From NCBI RefSeq assembly GCF_000499785.1, contig NZ_HG726020.1, positions 1,096,316 to 1,160,315 of the forward strand: a stretch of DNA of 64,000 nucleotides, read 5' to 3'. Shown here piece by piece: positions 18,962 to 26,663 of this stretch. Position 1 is the first letter of the stretch; each line of letters starts with the position of its first letter. This DNA is from Bacteroides neonati. Lineage in GTDB: Bacteria > Bacteroidota > Bacteroidia > Bacteroidales > Bacteroidaceae. The notes under the pieces are model-generated. The model worked only from the letters and a program-made list of their open reading frames with translations. It was not told where the DNA came from and searched no databases. Both the position numbers and the translations under genes were made by a program.

Positions 18962-20276
18962 GACAAAAATAATTGTGGTGGAAGACAACATCGTGTATTG
19001 CGAATATGTCTGCAATATGCTGTCACGGGAGGGCTACCGCAATATGAAGGCTTACCACCTCTCAACCGCGAAGAAACATCTGCAACAGGCAACAGATAAT
19101 GATATCGTGGTTGCCGACCTGCGTCTGCCTGACGGCAGTGGCATAGACCTTTTGTGCTGGATGCGAAAGGAGGGAAAGATGCAGCCCTTCATCATTATGA
19201 CCGACTACGCCGAAGTTAATACCGCCGTGGAAAGCATGAAACTCGGCTCGATAGACTATATTCCCAAACAGCTTGTGGAGGATAAACTTGTCCCCCTGAT
19301 CCGTTCCATACTGAAAGAACGTCAGGCAGGACAACGCCGTATGCCTATATTCGCCCGTGAAGGTTCCGCCTTTCAGAAAATCATGCACCGCATAAGGCTG
19401 GTAGCCGCCACCGATATGAGCGTGATGATATTTGGTGAGAACGGCACGGGCAAGGAGCATATTGCCCACCTGTTGCATGACAAGAGCAAACGTGCAGGCA
19501 AGCCATTTGTGGCGGTGGACTGCGGTTCACTCTCCAAAGAGCTTGCACCGTCGGCTTTCTTCGGACACGTCAAAGGTGCATTTACAGGTGCGGACAATGC
19601 CAAGAAAGGATATTTCCATGAGGCGGAAGGCGGCACGTTGTTTCTGGACGAGGTAGGAAACCTCGCGTTGGAAACCCAACAGATGTTGCTCCGTGCCATA
19701 CAGGAGAGGCGGTATCGCCCGGTCGGAGACAAGGCAGACCGGAATTTCAATGTCCGCATCATCGCTGCTACCAATGAAGATTTGGAGGTATCGGTGAATG
19801 AAAAGCGTTTTCGGCAGGATCTTCTGTACCGCCTGCACGACTTCGGGATAACCGTTCCTCCGTTGCGTGACTGTCAAGAAGACATTATGCCGCTGGCAGA
19901 GTTCTTCCGTGATATGGCAAACAGAGAGCTGGAGTGTAGCGTGAGCGGGTTCAGTTCCGAAGCACGTAAAGCGTTGCTGACACACGCATGGCCGGGCAAC
20001 GTGCGGGAACTTCGGCAGAAAGTTATGGGTGCTGTATTGCAGGCGCAGGAAGGTGTTGTCATGAAAGAGCATCTGGAACTTGCCGTGACGAAACCGACCT
20101 CTACTGTCAGCTTCGCCTTGCGCAATGACGCGGAGGATAAGGAGCGGATATTGCGTGCGTTGAAACAGGCAAACGGCAACCGGAGTGTCGCCGCAGAACT
20201 GCTCGGCATAGGCAGGACAACACTATACAGCAAACTTGAAGAGTATGGACTTAAATATAAATTCAAGCAATCATAG
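18954..20276 (+). CDS. rteB: RteB, NtrC-family response regulator
   Basis: 440 residues: receiver domain with D55 (VVADLRLPD), AAA+ sigma54-interaction domain with Walker A GENGTGKE at 161-168, loop motif GAFTGA at 208-213, Walker B GGTLFLDEVG, and a Fis-type HTH at the C-terminus (NRSVAAELLGIGRTTLYSKL). The intact GAFTGA points to activation of sigma54 RNA polymerase. In CTnDOT it is required for rteC transcription. Third gene of the tetQ operon, overlapping rteA. Confidence 0.96.
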   Translation: MNKTKIIVVEDNIVYCEYVCNMLSREGYRNMKAYHLSTAKKHLQQATDNDIVVADLRLPDGSGIDLLCWMRKEGKMQPFIIMTDYAEVNTAVESMKLGSIDYIPKQLVEDKLVPLIRSILKERQAGQRRMPIFAREGSAFQKIMHRIRLVAATDMSVMIFGENGTGKEHIAHLLHDKSKRAGKPFVAVDCGSLSKELAPSAFFGHVKGAFTGADNAKKGYFHEAEGGTLFLDEVGNLALETQQMLLRAIQERRYRPVGDKADRNFNVRIIAATNEDLEVSVNEKRFRQDLLYRLHDFGITVPPLRDCQEDIMPLAEFFRDMANRELECSVSGFSSEARKALLTHAWPGNVRELRQKVMGAVLQAQEGVVMKEHLELAVTKPTSTVSFALRNDAEDKERILRALKQANGNRSVAAELLGIGRTTLYSKLEEYGLKYKFKQS

Positions 20277-20298
20277 CCCGTAATTCACTGAATTTGGC

Positions 20299-20306
20299 TA
20301 TCTTTG
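20299..20306 (+). promoter_or_regulatory. Promoter -7 element after rteB
   Basis: TATCTTTG is an exact TAnnTTTG match 23 bp past the rteB stop. It would start transcription near 20313, at the 5' side of the structured leader RNA. No TTTG is present 19 bp upstream. Confidence 0.6.
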
Positions 20307-20312
20307 CATAAC

Positions 20313-20528
20313 ATTTGAGAAAAACGGCGATTGGCAGGAGCTTTTCGCCGCCAACATATAGGATAAGACCGCAAGGCGTTTCAAGCGAAAATCTGGTAAA
20401 TTGGAACTACGGAGACGATTGCGTGATGCTTATGCTATGCTTACGCATAGCGTGCATTCACGTACTCTCCGTAAAGGCTTTACCAGAGCCATCGCTTGAA
20501 GGTAGTGTGAATTGCACGCTACTTTTTT
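20313..20528 (+). ncRNA. Structured leader RNA ending in a terminator, upstream of the RibD-like gene
   Basis: About 215 nt. Stem 1: CGGCGA 20325-20330 with 20345-20350 (alternatively TTGGC 20331-20335 with GCCAA 20350-20354). Then one long interrupted hairpin of stacked stems: TTCAAGCGA 20380-20388 with 20492-20500, TCTGGTAAA 20392-20400 with 20479-20487, TACGGAGA 20408-20415 with 20466-20473, CGTGATGC 20422-20429 with 20454-20462 (one bulge), and TATGC with GCATA at the tip. A terminator follows. This layout (own promoter, folded domain, terminator, gene) fits a riboswitch or attenuator, or a stand-alone small RNA. I do not recognise a known class. Confidence 0.65.
20502..20528 (+). terminator. 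Terminator of the structured leader RNA
   Basis: GTAGTGTG aattg CACGCTAC, an 8-bp stem with one G-U pair, followed directly by TTTTTT. It lies 27 bp before the ATG of the RibD-like gene. Confidence 0.85.
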
Positions 20529-20555
20529 ACCCTTGCCTAACGAAAGGAAACGATT

Positions 20556-20978
20556 ATGGGTAAAGTTCAGATTCTCGCCGTACTGACGATGGACGGATGT
20601 CTTTCTTCAGAGTTATATGATAAAGCACATCAGGATTTGTGCCTTGACCGTTGCGGTCTTGATGAAATCAGGAAGAAAGCCTTTTACCGTGTGACACCGG
20701 ACTATTCCATTTCAATGCTGCACGAATGGAGAAAAGACTGCACAAACATCCGTTACCTCGCGGAAGCCACACCGGACACGGCAGACTATATAAACGGACT
20801 GCTGCGGATGCACGCTGTGGATGAAATCATACTATACACCGTTCCTTTCATATCCGGAAGCGGACGACATTTTTTTAAGTCGGCTCTGCCAGAGCAACAC
20901 TGGACGCTTTCCTCTTTGAAAAGCTATCCCAACGGTGTATGTCGCATTATCTATATCCTTGATAAAAAAGCAAGATAG
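20556..20978 (+). CDS. RibD C-terminal / dihydrofolate-reductase-fold protein
   Basis: 140 residues from ATG 20556 behind GAAAGGAAAC. It begins KVQILAVLTMDGCLS and has HAVDEIILYTVPFISGSGRHFF, the pattern of the RibD-C (NADPH-dependent reductase) fold. It is shorter than the usual 170-220 residues, so it may be a reduced or specialised family member. It stands alone between rteB and rteC behind the folded leader RNA. A role in pterin or flavin chemistry is inferred from the fold only; a link to tetracycline response is not shown. Confidence 0.7.
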   Translation: MGKVQILAVLTMDGCLSSELYDKAHQDLCLDRCGLDEIRKKAFYRVTPDYSISMLHEWRKDCTNIRYLAEATPDTADYINGLLRMHAVDEIILYTVPFISGSGRHFFKSALPEQHWTLSSLKSYPNGVCRIIYILDKKAR

Positions 20979-20998
20979 CCAAAATGTGCGGCAAGCAT

Positions 20999-21029
20999 AC
21001 ATTTCTATTTTCAGGAATAGAATAAATGT
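20999..21029. repeat. Interrupted inverted repeat between the RibD-like gene and rteC
   Basis: ACATTT-CTATT pairs with AATAG-AAT-AAATGT around a TTCAGG loop. There is no T-run, so it is not an obvious terminator. It lies in the region where RteB is expected to act on rteC. Confidence 0.35.
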
Positions 21030-21100
21030 TCCGATTACAAACAATTTAAGTCGGAGATAATTTGTCCTTGTGAAAAAATACTGAATTTTATACCTCTGAA

Positions 21101-21136
21101 ATCCAGCACTTTGTAAAATTGAGTGTTGGATTTTTT
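21101..21136 (+). terminator. Terminator upstream of rteC
   Basis: ATCCAGCACT pairs with AGTGTTGGAT (one G-U) over an 11-base loop and is followed by TTTTTT. It ends the RibD-like gene transcript, or attenuates read-through into rteC; rteC would need a promoter at or after this point. Confidence 0.75.
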
Positions 21137-21216
21137 ATTTTCTGCCGCGTTTTTTGCCAATTATATTCATGTGCGCACGCAGAAAACAAAGTGTAATTTT
21201 CAAAATTGACAGAACC

Positions 21217-21822
21217 ATGAATTATTTCTTGCTGGCGGAAACCGACTTTTTCCGCCTGATAAACGAAGCCGGCGACTGCAATATGGAAACGGCATACACG
21301 GCTTTCGCCACCCAAGTGATCGAACTGTGCAACGGCGGCATGGACATGAACCTTACCGTCATCGCGCTTGCCTACATCGAAATCGAGTTGCAGCACCATC
21401 CCGTACGTAATCTGTCAGAAGAAAAAAGAGAGATTGCCGCCTACGTCAGCAAGGCTCTGTCTTTCGTAAGAAAGATGCAGAAATTCCTTGCCACGCCCCA
21501 AGTGCCACCACTAATATCCGCCAACAACGCAACAGAAACCACCGCCAGCCTTCTTCAATGGACGGGCAATGCCATCGACCTCGTGGAACTTATCTACGGC
21601 ATAGACGTGATGGGCTGCATCAACAACGGCAATATGCCGCTCAAACAGCTCGCCCCACTTCTCTATAAGATATTCGGGGTTGATTCTAAAGACTGCTACC
21701 GCTTCTACACTGATATCAAACGCCGGAAGAACGAAAGCCGCACCTATTTCATTGACAGGATGCAGGAAAAACTGAACGAGAGAATGTTGCGTGATGAGGA
21801 GTTGGAGCGGATGAGAAAATAA
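21217..21822 (+). CDS. rteC: RteC, activator of the excision operon
   Basis: 201 residues from ATG 21217 (MNYFLLAETDFFRL). An in-frame ATG at 21169 would give 217 residues; neither start has a clear Shine-Dalgarno. The family has a helical N-terminal half and a C-terminal winged-helix DNA-binding part, here about residues 135-195 (LKQLAPLLYKIFGVD, then FYTDIKRRKNESRTYFIDRM). RteC is made under RteB control and binds inverted half sites upstream of xis2c; the 3100-3114 palindrome is the likely target. A terminator follows at 21845. Confidence 0.92.
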   Translation: MNYFLLAETDFFRLINEAGDCNMETAYTAFATQVIELCNGGMDMNLTVIALAYIEIELQHHPVRNLSEEKREIAAYVSKALSFVRKMQKFLATPQVPPLISANNATETTASLLQWTGNAIDLVELIYGIDVMGCINNGNMPLKQLAPLLYKIFGVDSKDCYRFYTDIKRRKNESRTYFIDRMQEKLNERMLRDEELERMRK

Positions 21823-21844
21823 AAAAATATCCATTACATATGAG

Positions 21845-21874
21845 AAGACAGGAATACTCGTATCCTGTCTTTTT
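21845..21874 (+). terminator. Terminator after rteC
   Basis: AAGACAGGA with TCCTGTCTT, extended inward by ATAC/GTAT (one bulge), followed by TTTTT. It begins 23 bp after the rteC stop. Confidence 0.85.
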
Positions 21875-22033
21875 ATTTTCATTTAATTATATATTAATTA
21901 GCACAATATATGTGAGTTTTTCATTCCTATAAGGACAAATTTCAGAAACGTATGTCTGGTAAATTATTGAGTCATCATAGTATGAACATATATCATTACT
22001 AAAAACAATGAAACAACTTCCATAAGATTGTGG
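21875..22033. other. AT-rich region downstream of rteC, where rteR is expected
   Basis: In CTnDOT a ~90-nt regulatory RNA, RteR, is encoded just downstream of rteC. I cannot identify it here with confidence. The stretch shares the 11-mer TCTGGTAAATT (21957-21967) with the structured RNA arm at 20392-20402. No protein-coding frame is convincing. Confidence 0.3.
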
Positions 22034-22086
22034 TTGTAAAAATCGCCATTTAATAGCCCGTTTTTTTTGTAAAATTCGCCAATTAA
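22034..22086 (+). repeat. Two 20-bp direct repeats upstream of the cargo operon
   Basis: TTGTAAAAATCGCCATTTAA (22034-22053) and TTGTAAAATTCGCCAATTAA (22067-22086) agree at 18 of 20 positions and are 33 bp apart, about three helical turns. The second copy covers the -33 position of the promoter whose -7 box is at 22098. Arrangement and placement suggest a regulator binding site controlling the cargo genes. Confidence 0.65.
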
Positions 22087-22097
22087 AAAAATATGAT

Positions 22098-22105
22098 TAT
22101 CTTTG
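22098..22105 (+). promoter_or_regulatory. -7 element of the cargo operon promoter
   Basis: TATCTTTG, an exact TAnnTTTG match, with TTCG at exactly 19 bp upstream as a weak -33. Start of transcription is predicted near 22112, 12 bp before the first ATG. Confidence 0.7.
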
Positions 22106-22123
22106 CATTATATTTTATAAGGT

Positions 22124-23254
22124 ATGGAAACAGTAAATAGAATACTTCAAGAGAAGATTACAGCACGAATCGCGCCCAATAAAGCAGTACTGATTTTTGG
22201 TGCTCGCCGTGTTGGTAAAACGGTAATGATGCGTAAAATTGTGGACAACTATTCAGGTAGGACGATGATGCTCAACGGCGAAGACTACGACACATTAGCA
22301 CTATTGGAGAATCGCTCAATAGCCAATTATCGGCATTTATTGGATGGTATTGATTTGCTGGCTATTGATGAGGCACAGAACATACCACAAATCGGTAGTA
22401 TTCTGAAGTTGATAGTTGATGAAATACCGGGAATAAGTGTCTTGGCAAGTGGTTCTTCGTCATTCGATTTGCTGAATAAGACTGGTGAACCGTTGGTCGG
22501 CCGCAGTACGCAATTTCTCCTTACACCATTCTCGCAACGGGAAATCGCACAGACGGAAACGGCACTTGAAACCCGCCAGAACCTCGAAGCGCGCTTGATT
22601 TACGGTTCCTATCCCGAAGTAGTAATGATGGAGAACTATGAACGTAAAACAGACTACCTACGTGATATTGTCGGTGCATACCTGCTTAAAGATATCTTAG
22701 CAATTGACGGCTTAAAAAATTCGAGCAAGATGCGCGATCTACTGCGATTGATAGCTTTTCAGTTGGGCAGCGAAGTTTCTTACGAAGAGTTAGGTAAACA
22801 ACTCGGCATGAGCAAGACGACCGTTGAAAAATACCTCGACCTATTGGAAAAGGTCTTCGTTATCTATCGTCTGGGGGCTTATTCGCGTAACCTACGCAAG
22901 GAGGTTACAAAAGCTGGCAAGTGGTACTTCTACGACAACGGCATTCGCAATGCCATTATCGGGGCTTTCTCACCGCTGGCCATTCGGCAGGATGTCGGTG
23001 CGCTGTGGGAGAACTACATCATCGGAGAGCGGCGCAAAGCGAACTTCAATGAGGGACTGCACAGGGAGTTCTATTTCTGGCGCACCTACGACAAACAGGA
23101 AATCGACCTGATTGAGGAGAGTGCCGACAGTCTTACCGCCTTGGAGTTCAAGTGGGGAAATAAAATGCCGGCCGCACCGAAAGCCTTCCAAGAAGCCTAT
23201 CCCTATGCCGAGTTTCATGTGGTAAATCGGGAGAATTATTTGGAGTTCGTATAA
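22124..23254 (+). CDS. AAA ATPase with DUF4143 nuclease-like C-terminus (cargo gene 1)
   Basis: 376 residues. Walker A GARRVGKT at 26-33, Walker B LLAIDEAQNIP near 78-88, and a sensor-type VLASGSSSFDLLNK segment (AAA_14). A helical and winged-helix section follows (YEELGKQLGMSKTTVEKYLD). The DUF4143 C-terminus ends with EIDLIEES ... ALEFKWG, which has the D...ExK spacing of PD-(D/E)xK nuclease folds. Such ATPases are abundant in bacteria and archaea but have no settled function; some accompany toxins or defence genes. The gene is 16 bp ahead of the KAP NTPase gene and shares its promoter. It is not part of the CTnDOT backbone as I know it. Confidence 0.85.
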   Translation: METVNRILQEKITARIAPNKAVLIFGARRVGKTVMMRKIVDNYSGRTMMLNGEDYDTLALLENRSIANYRHLLDGIDLLAIDEAQNIPQIGSILKLIVDEIPGISVLASGSSSFDLLNKTGEPLVGRSTQFLLTPFSQREIAQTETALETRQNLEARLIYGSYPEVVMMENYERKTDYLRDIVGAYLLKDILAIDGLKNSSKMRDLLRLIAFQLGSEVSYEELGKQLGMSKTTVEKYLDLLEKVFVIYRLGAYSRNLRKEVTKAGKWYFYDNGIRNAIIGAFSPLAIRQDVGALWENYIIGERRKANFNEGLHREFYFWRTYDKQEIDLIEESADSLTALEFKWGNKMPAAPKAFQEAYPYAEFHVVNRENYLEFV

Positions 23255-23270
23255 TCAATAAATTACGTAT

Positions 23271-26200
23271 ATGGAAACAAAACTACAATCCAAACAGCAA
23301 TATCCGCGGTTTATCCAAAATAAACCGTGTGGTATTGACAAATTCGATGGAGGTTCGCAAGAAAGGTTGGCAAAAACTATTGCTCGCCATTTTTGTCAGA
23401 ATGATTCATTGGATGAGGAATGTACTTTACCTCGAATTATCGGCATCGAAGGTATTTGGGGATCTGGAAAATCCAACGTGGTTAAAATGTTGGAACGTGA
23501 ATTATCAGACGACTATTACTTTTTTGAGTATGACGCATGGGGACATCAAGAGGACTTGCAACGCCGCTCTATATTGGAATTGCTTACAAGCAAACTTATT
23601 GATGATGGTATCCTATCTGGAAATGCAACAATAAAAGTCAAAGGTGGAGGTACGAAAACCGTATCATGGTCTGAAAAGCTGAAATATTTATTAGCCCGTA
23701 AAACGGAGACCGTAACCGAAAAATATCCCCTTATCAGTAATGGTATGGTTGCGGCATTTTTGGTTGCAGTTTTAACTCCGATATTTACATTTATTGCGTA
23801 TGCAGTAAAACCTACACCCACAACATGGTGGTTTTCTTTATTGTCTATTATCATAGCTGCACTGCCAGTTCTTATTGCATTGTGCGTTTGGAAATGGGCA
23901 TATAGCAAAGATCATAAATATGGATGGAGTTATATGTTAGCTATTTATCAAGATAAAGTCGAAAAGGACGTTTGCTATGAGACTTTGAGCGAAGACGAAC
24001 CAACGGTTTACGAGTTCAAAACATGGATGCAAGACATTTCTGATTTTATCAAGGAAAAAGGACAACGTAAATTAGTCCTTGTTTTTGACAACATGGATCG
24101 TCTCCCCGCTGAAAAAGTAAAAGAATTATGGTCTTCTATCCATACGTTCTTCGCCGATAGCGGTTTTGAAAATGTTTGGGCTGTTATTCCTTTCGATGAA
24201 ACACATTTAGCTTGTGCATTCGGAGATGAGACCGACGAACAAACGAAACAACTGACCAAGTATTTTATCAATAAAACTTTCCCTATTGTTTATCGTGTTG
24301 CTCCTCCTGTTATTACCGACTATCGAAGTATATTCAACAAACTGTTTGTTGAAGCATTTGGAGAAACAGAAAATGAAGCGAAAGAAACTATAAATCGGAT
24401 ATTCAGATTGGTAAATCCTAATGCCAATGTTAGGGAAATTATATCATATATCAATGAGATGGTCGCTCTTAAACAAGAGTGGTGTAACGAAATTTTGATG
24501 ATAAACATAGCATTGTTCTGTTTGAAGAAGACGGATATTCTGGCAAATCCAGTAGAACAAATATTGTCCGGCGACTATCTGAATGGCATTCAAACAATAA
24601 TTAACAATGATCTGCAAACACAACGCGAAATTGCAGCTTTGGTATATGGTGTCGATGTTGAAGATGCTCGACAAATTCCATTGAAAAAATATATTGAAGG
24701 CTGCATCAACGGAGAAGAAGACCACGACATAAATCAATATGCAGAGACTAATAAACAATTTGACACTGTATTAGAAGAAGTTATACAATGTATGGACAAT
24801 GCGCTTATCGATAAGATTATACATTGTTTGCATAAATTAACTCGAAAGAGCGATGTTATTCTGCGTGTATGGCAAAGAATAGCACAATTGAAATTAAAAG
24901 AATCCATAGAGAAGCAGGTGTTCCCTGTCGAATACCAAGAACTGCTGTTGCATTTAGACACGGAAAGCCAAAACCATGTGATTGCTCAATTATATAAGAA
25001 GATAGTTCGGTTCAATGACTTCAATGGCGGCGACTATTTCAAAACGTTAGATGCAATAGACAGGTTTATTGCGCAAAATAAGTTGGCGTGCGATTTTACG
25101 TCATTGATTGAAGCAAAAACAGTCAAGCCAAATACATTTATCGATTATATTCAAGCTGCAAATGCAACAGATGCTGCCTATCGGGATAACGCGACAACTA
25201 AAGCATATAAATATTATCAAGTAGCAACAAATTCGGAGGCGCTCGATAATTATTTGGCAAACTTACTACCCGATAATTTCGACCATGCAGATATTGTAAA
25301 AACGTTAAAAGATAATTCTACCTATACGTTTCCAACGCTTTTGCAAGCGATCACGAATTGCATTGATGAACAGAATGTAAATAAAGATAATATAGGGGCT
25401 ATATTTACAACCTATCGTTTATTGGCATCTGACGAAGAAAGACCTTTACCTGTAACGTTAGATTCAACCTACATAAATCAGTTGCATTCTGAATTAGAAA
25501 CTGATGGCCGAAACATTAAAGAGTCTGGATATTACGATTTAGTCGCCATGCAATTGGCACATGGTCATTCCGTTTCCTTAATAGAGGGTGGAGATATAAA
25601 ATATGTTGCAGAACTCATGGACTATTATGTGGATCATGGAGACTTATTAGTAAATAGTGTGGGATGGAATATACCGCTATTAAATGAAACACTACAATAC
25701 ATGGTAAATCATAAACTTGGCTATAAATTATTGCTCTCAGACATATTGCCCCAATTTGAAGATATTAAGAACAGAATAGGTGTAACGGATGAGGTATTTA
25801 TCGAGCATTTAGCAGAGTGGAATACCGATTTGGATAAGTATATCACTAAGAACAATATTAAAGATGTAATTCCTGACGCATCTTTTTACGATTTGACCAC
25901 TAAAATAAGCAATGTCCTGACCGATCATATCAATAAAATAGCGTTCGAAGCGTTGTCTGAAATAAGTGTTGATACATTATACGCCCAAAGAACAGCACAT
26001 ACATCATATTATTGGTTTGTCGCAATAAAACATTTACTGGCTAAAATCAAATCCTTGCCAGATAACTTGACTGAATTTGGCAAAAAGATTCTGATGGATA
26101 TTGCTTCTGGAACTCAAAGTTTGAATCCTTTCCCTAATTGTTTCAAGAATATAGTTGAAAGATTGGATAAACGAAAAATTAAATCGACAGTTACCGATAT

Positions 26201-26525
26201 AAGAAATGATTTCTGCATCGGTAAAAAGACTATCAATGCAATAAAGTTTCAATTTTTCGAAACATGGCTTAGATCGCATGGTAATTTGAAAAGTCAAGCT
26301 GGAGACGTTATTGATAAAATAGTGAAACCTGTAATTTCCGATGGGGCATGCCGTTCATTGATTCTGCAAAACAAAGATTTTTATATGGATTTAATAAATA
26401 CAGCAGGGGATGATGCTTATGAATTGAAAAAGAGTCTCCGAAACCTCATACAAAAAGATTCAGATCCGCAATTGGTTAAATTTGTCAATTCGATAGATTC
26501 AGTACCTGAGGTTGAAACCGCGTAA
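23271..26525 (+). CDS. Membrane-anchored KAP-type P-loop NTPase (cargo gene 2)
   Basis: 1084 residues. Walker A GIWGSGKS at 61-68 and Walker B LVLVFDNMD at 268-276. Between them lie two transmembrane helices (about 158-179 and 186-208), the hallmark insertion of the KAP family. After the NTPase domain, from about 420 on, the protein is a long helical region without known motifs, possibly a sensor or scaffold. KAP NTPases include PifA of plasmid F, which aborts phage T7 infection, and many are found in mobile islands. The gene is clearly richer in A+T than the flanking mob and excision genes, a sign of separate acquisition. A role in phage exclusion or another membrane-linked response is inference. 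Confidence 0.85.
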   Translation: METKLQSKQQYPRFIQNKPCGIDKFDGGSQERLAKTIARHFCQNDSLDEECTLPRIIGIEGIWGSGKSNVVKMLERELSDDYYFFEYDAWGHQEDLQRRSILELLTSKLIDDGILSGNATIKVKGGGTKTVSWSEKLKYLLARKTETVTEKYPLISNGMVAAFLVAVLTPIFTFIAYAVKPTPTTWWFSLLSIIIAALPVLIALCVWKWAYSKDHKYGWSYMLAIYQDKVEKDVCYETLSEDEPTVYEFKTWMQDISDFIKEKGQRKLVLVFDNMDRLPAEKVKELWSSIHTFFADSGFENVWAVIPFDETHLACAFGDETDEQTKQLTKYFINKTFPIVYRVAPPVITDYRSIFNKLFVEAFGETENEAKETINRIFRLVNPNANVREIISYINEMVALKQEWCNEILMINIALFCLKKTDILANPVEQILSGDYLNGIQTIINNDLQTQREIAALVYGVDVEDARQIPLKKYIEGCINGEEDHDINQYAETNKQFDTVLEEVIQCMDNALIDKIIHCLHKLTRKSDVILRVWQRIAQLKLKESIEKQVFPVEYQELLLHLDTESQNHVIAQLYKKIVRFNDFNGGDYFKTLDAIDRFIAQNKLACDFTSLIEAKTVKPNTFIDYIQAANATDAAYRDNATTKAYKYYQVATNSEALDNYLANLLPDNFDHADIVKTLKDNSTYTFPTLLQAITNCIDEQNVNKDNIGAIFTTYRLLASDEERPLPVTLDSTYINQLHSELETDGRNIKESGYYDLVAMQLAHGHSVSLIEGGDIKYVAELMDYYVDHGDLLVNSVGWNIPLLNETLQYMVNHKLGYKLLLSDILPQFEDIKNRIGVTDEVFIEHLAEWNTDLDKYITKNNIKDVIPDASFYDLTTKISNVLTDHINKIAFEALSEISVDTLYAQRTAHTSYYWFVAIKHLLAKIKSLPDNLTEFGKKILMDIASGTQSLNPFPNCFKNIVERLDKRKIKSTVTDIRNDFCIGKKTINAIKFQFFETWLRSHGNLKSQAGDVIDKIVKPVISDGACRSLILQNKDFYMDLINTAGDDAYELKKSLRNLIQKDSDPQLVKFVNSIDSVPEVETA

Positions 26526-26530
26526 GTATT

Positions 26531-26663
26531 TGTCTAACAAGTCCGAATTTTACGATTTTACCCGTCAGAACTGAAGTGCCCCCCAAAAAAATTGTATCCA
26601 ACTTTTGGGGGTCACTTCAAACTTCGATAGGGATAATTTTCAATTTTGGGGACTTGTTAGACA
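26531..26663. repeat. 14-bp inverted repeat enclosing the IS-like remnant, overlapping the mobC end
   Basis: TGTCTAACAAGTCC (26531-26544) and GGACTTGTTAGACA (26650-26663) are perfect complements. The right arm contains the mobC stop codon. It was probably an intercistronic stem whose loop was later invaded by the 48-bp element. Confidence 0.75.
26572..26619. mobile_element. 48-bp palindromic IS3-type miniature element
   Basis: It begins TGAAGTGCCCCCCAAAA and ends with TTTTGGGGGTCACTTCA, complementary apart from one position in the stem, with almost no interior. It is flanked by AAC on both sides (26569-26571, 26620-26622), a 3-bp target duplication. The end sequence, read TGAAGTGACCCCCAAAAGTT, resembles termini of IS150-group IS3 elements. 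Interpreted as two IS ends joined after near-complete internal deletion. Confidence 0.65.

Noticed and set aside
14061-22000. ermF or other resistance genes as in CTnDOT
   Set aside because: No erm, tetX or other resistance gene besides tetQ is present; the element resembles CTnERL in lacking the erm region.
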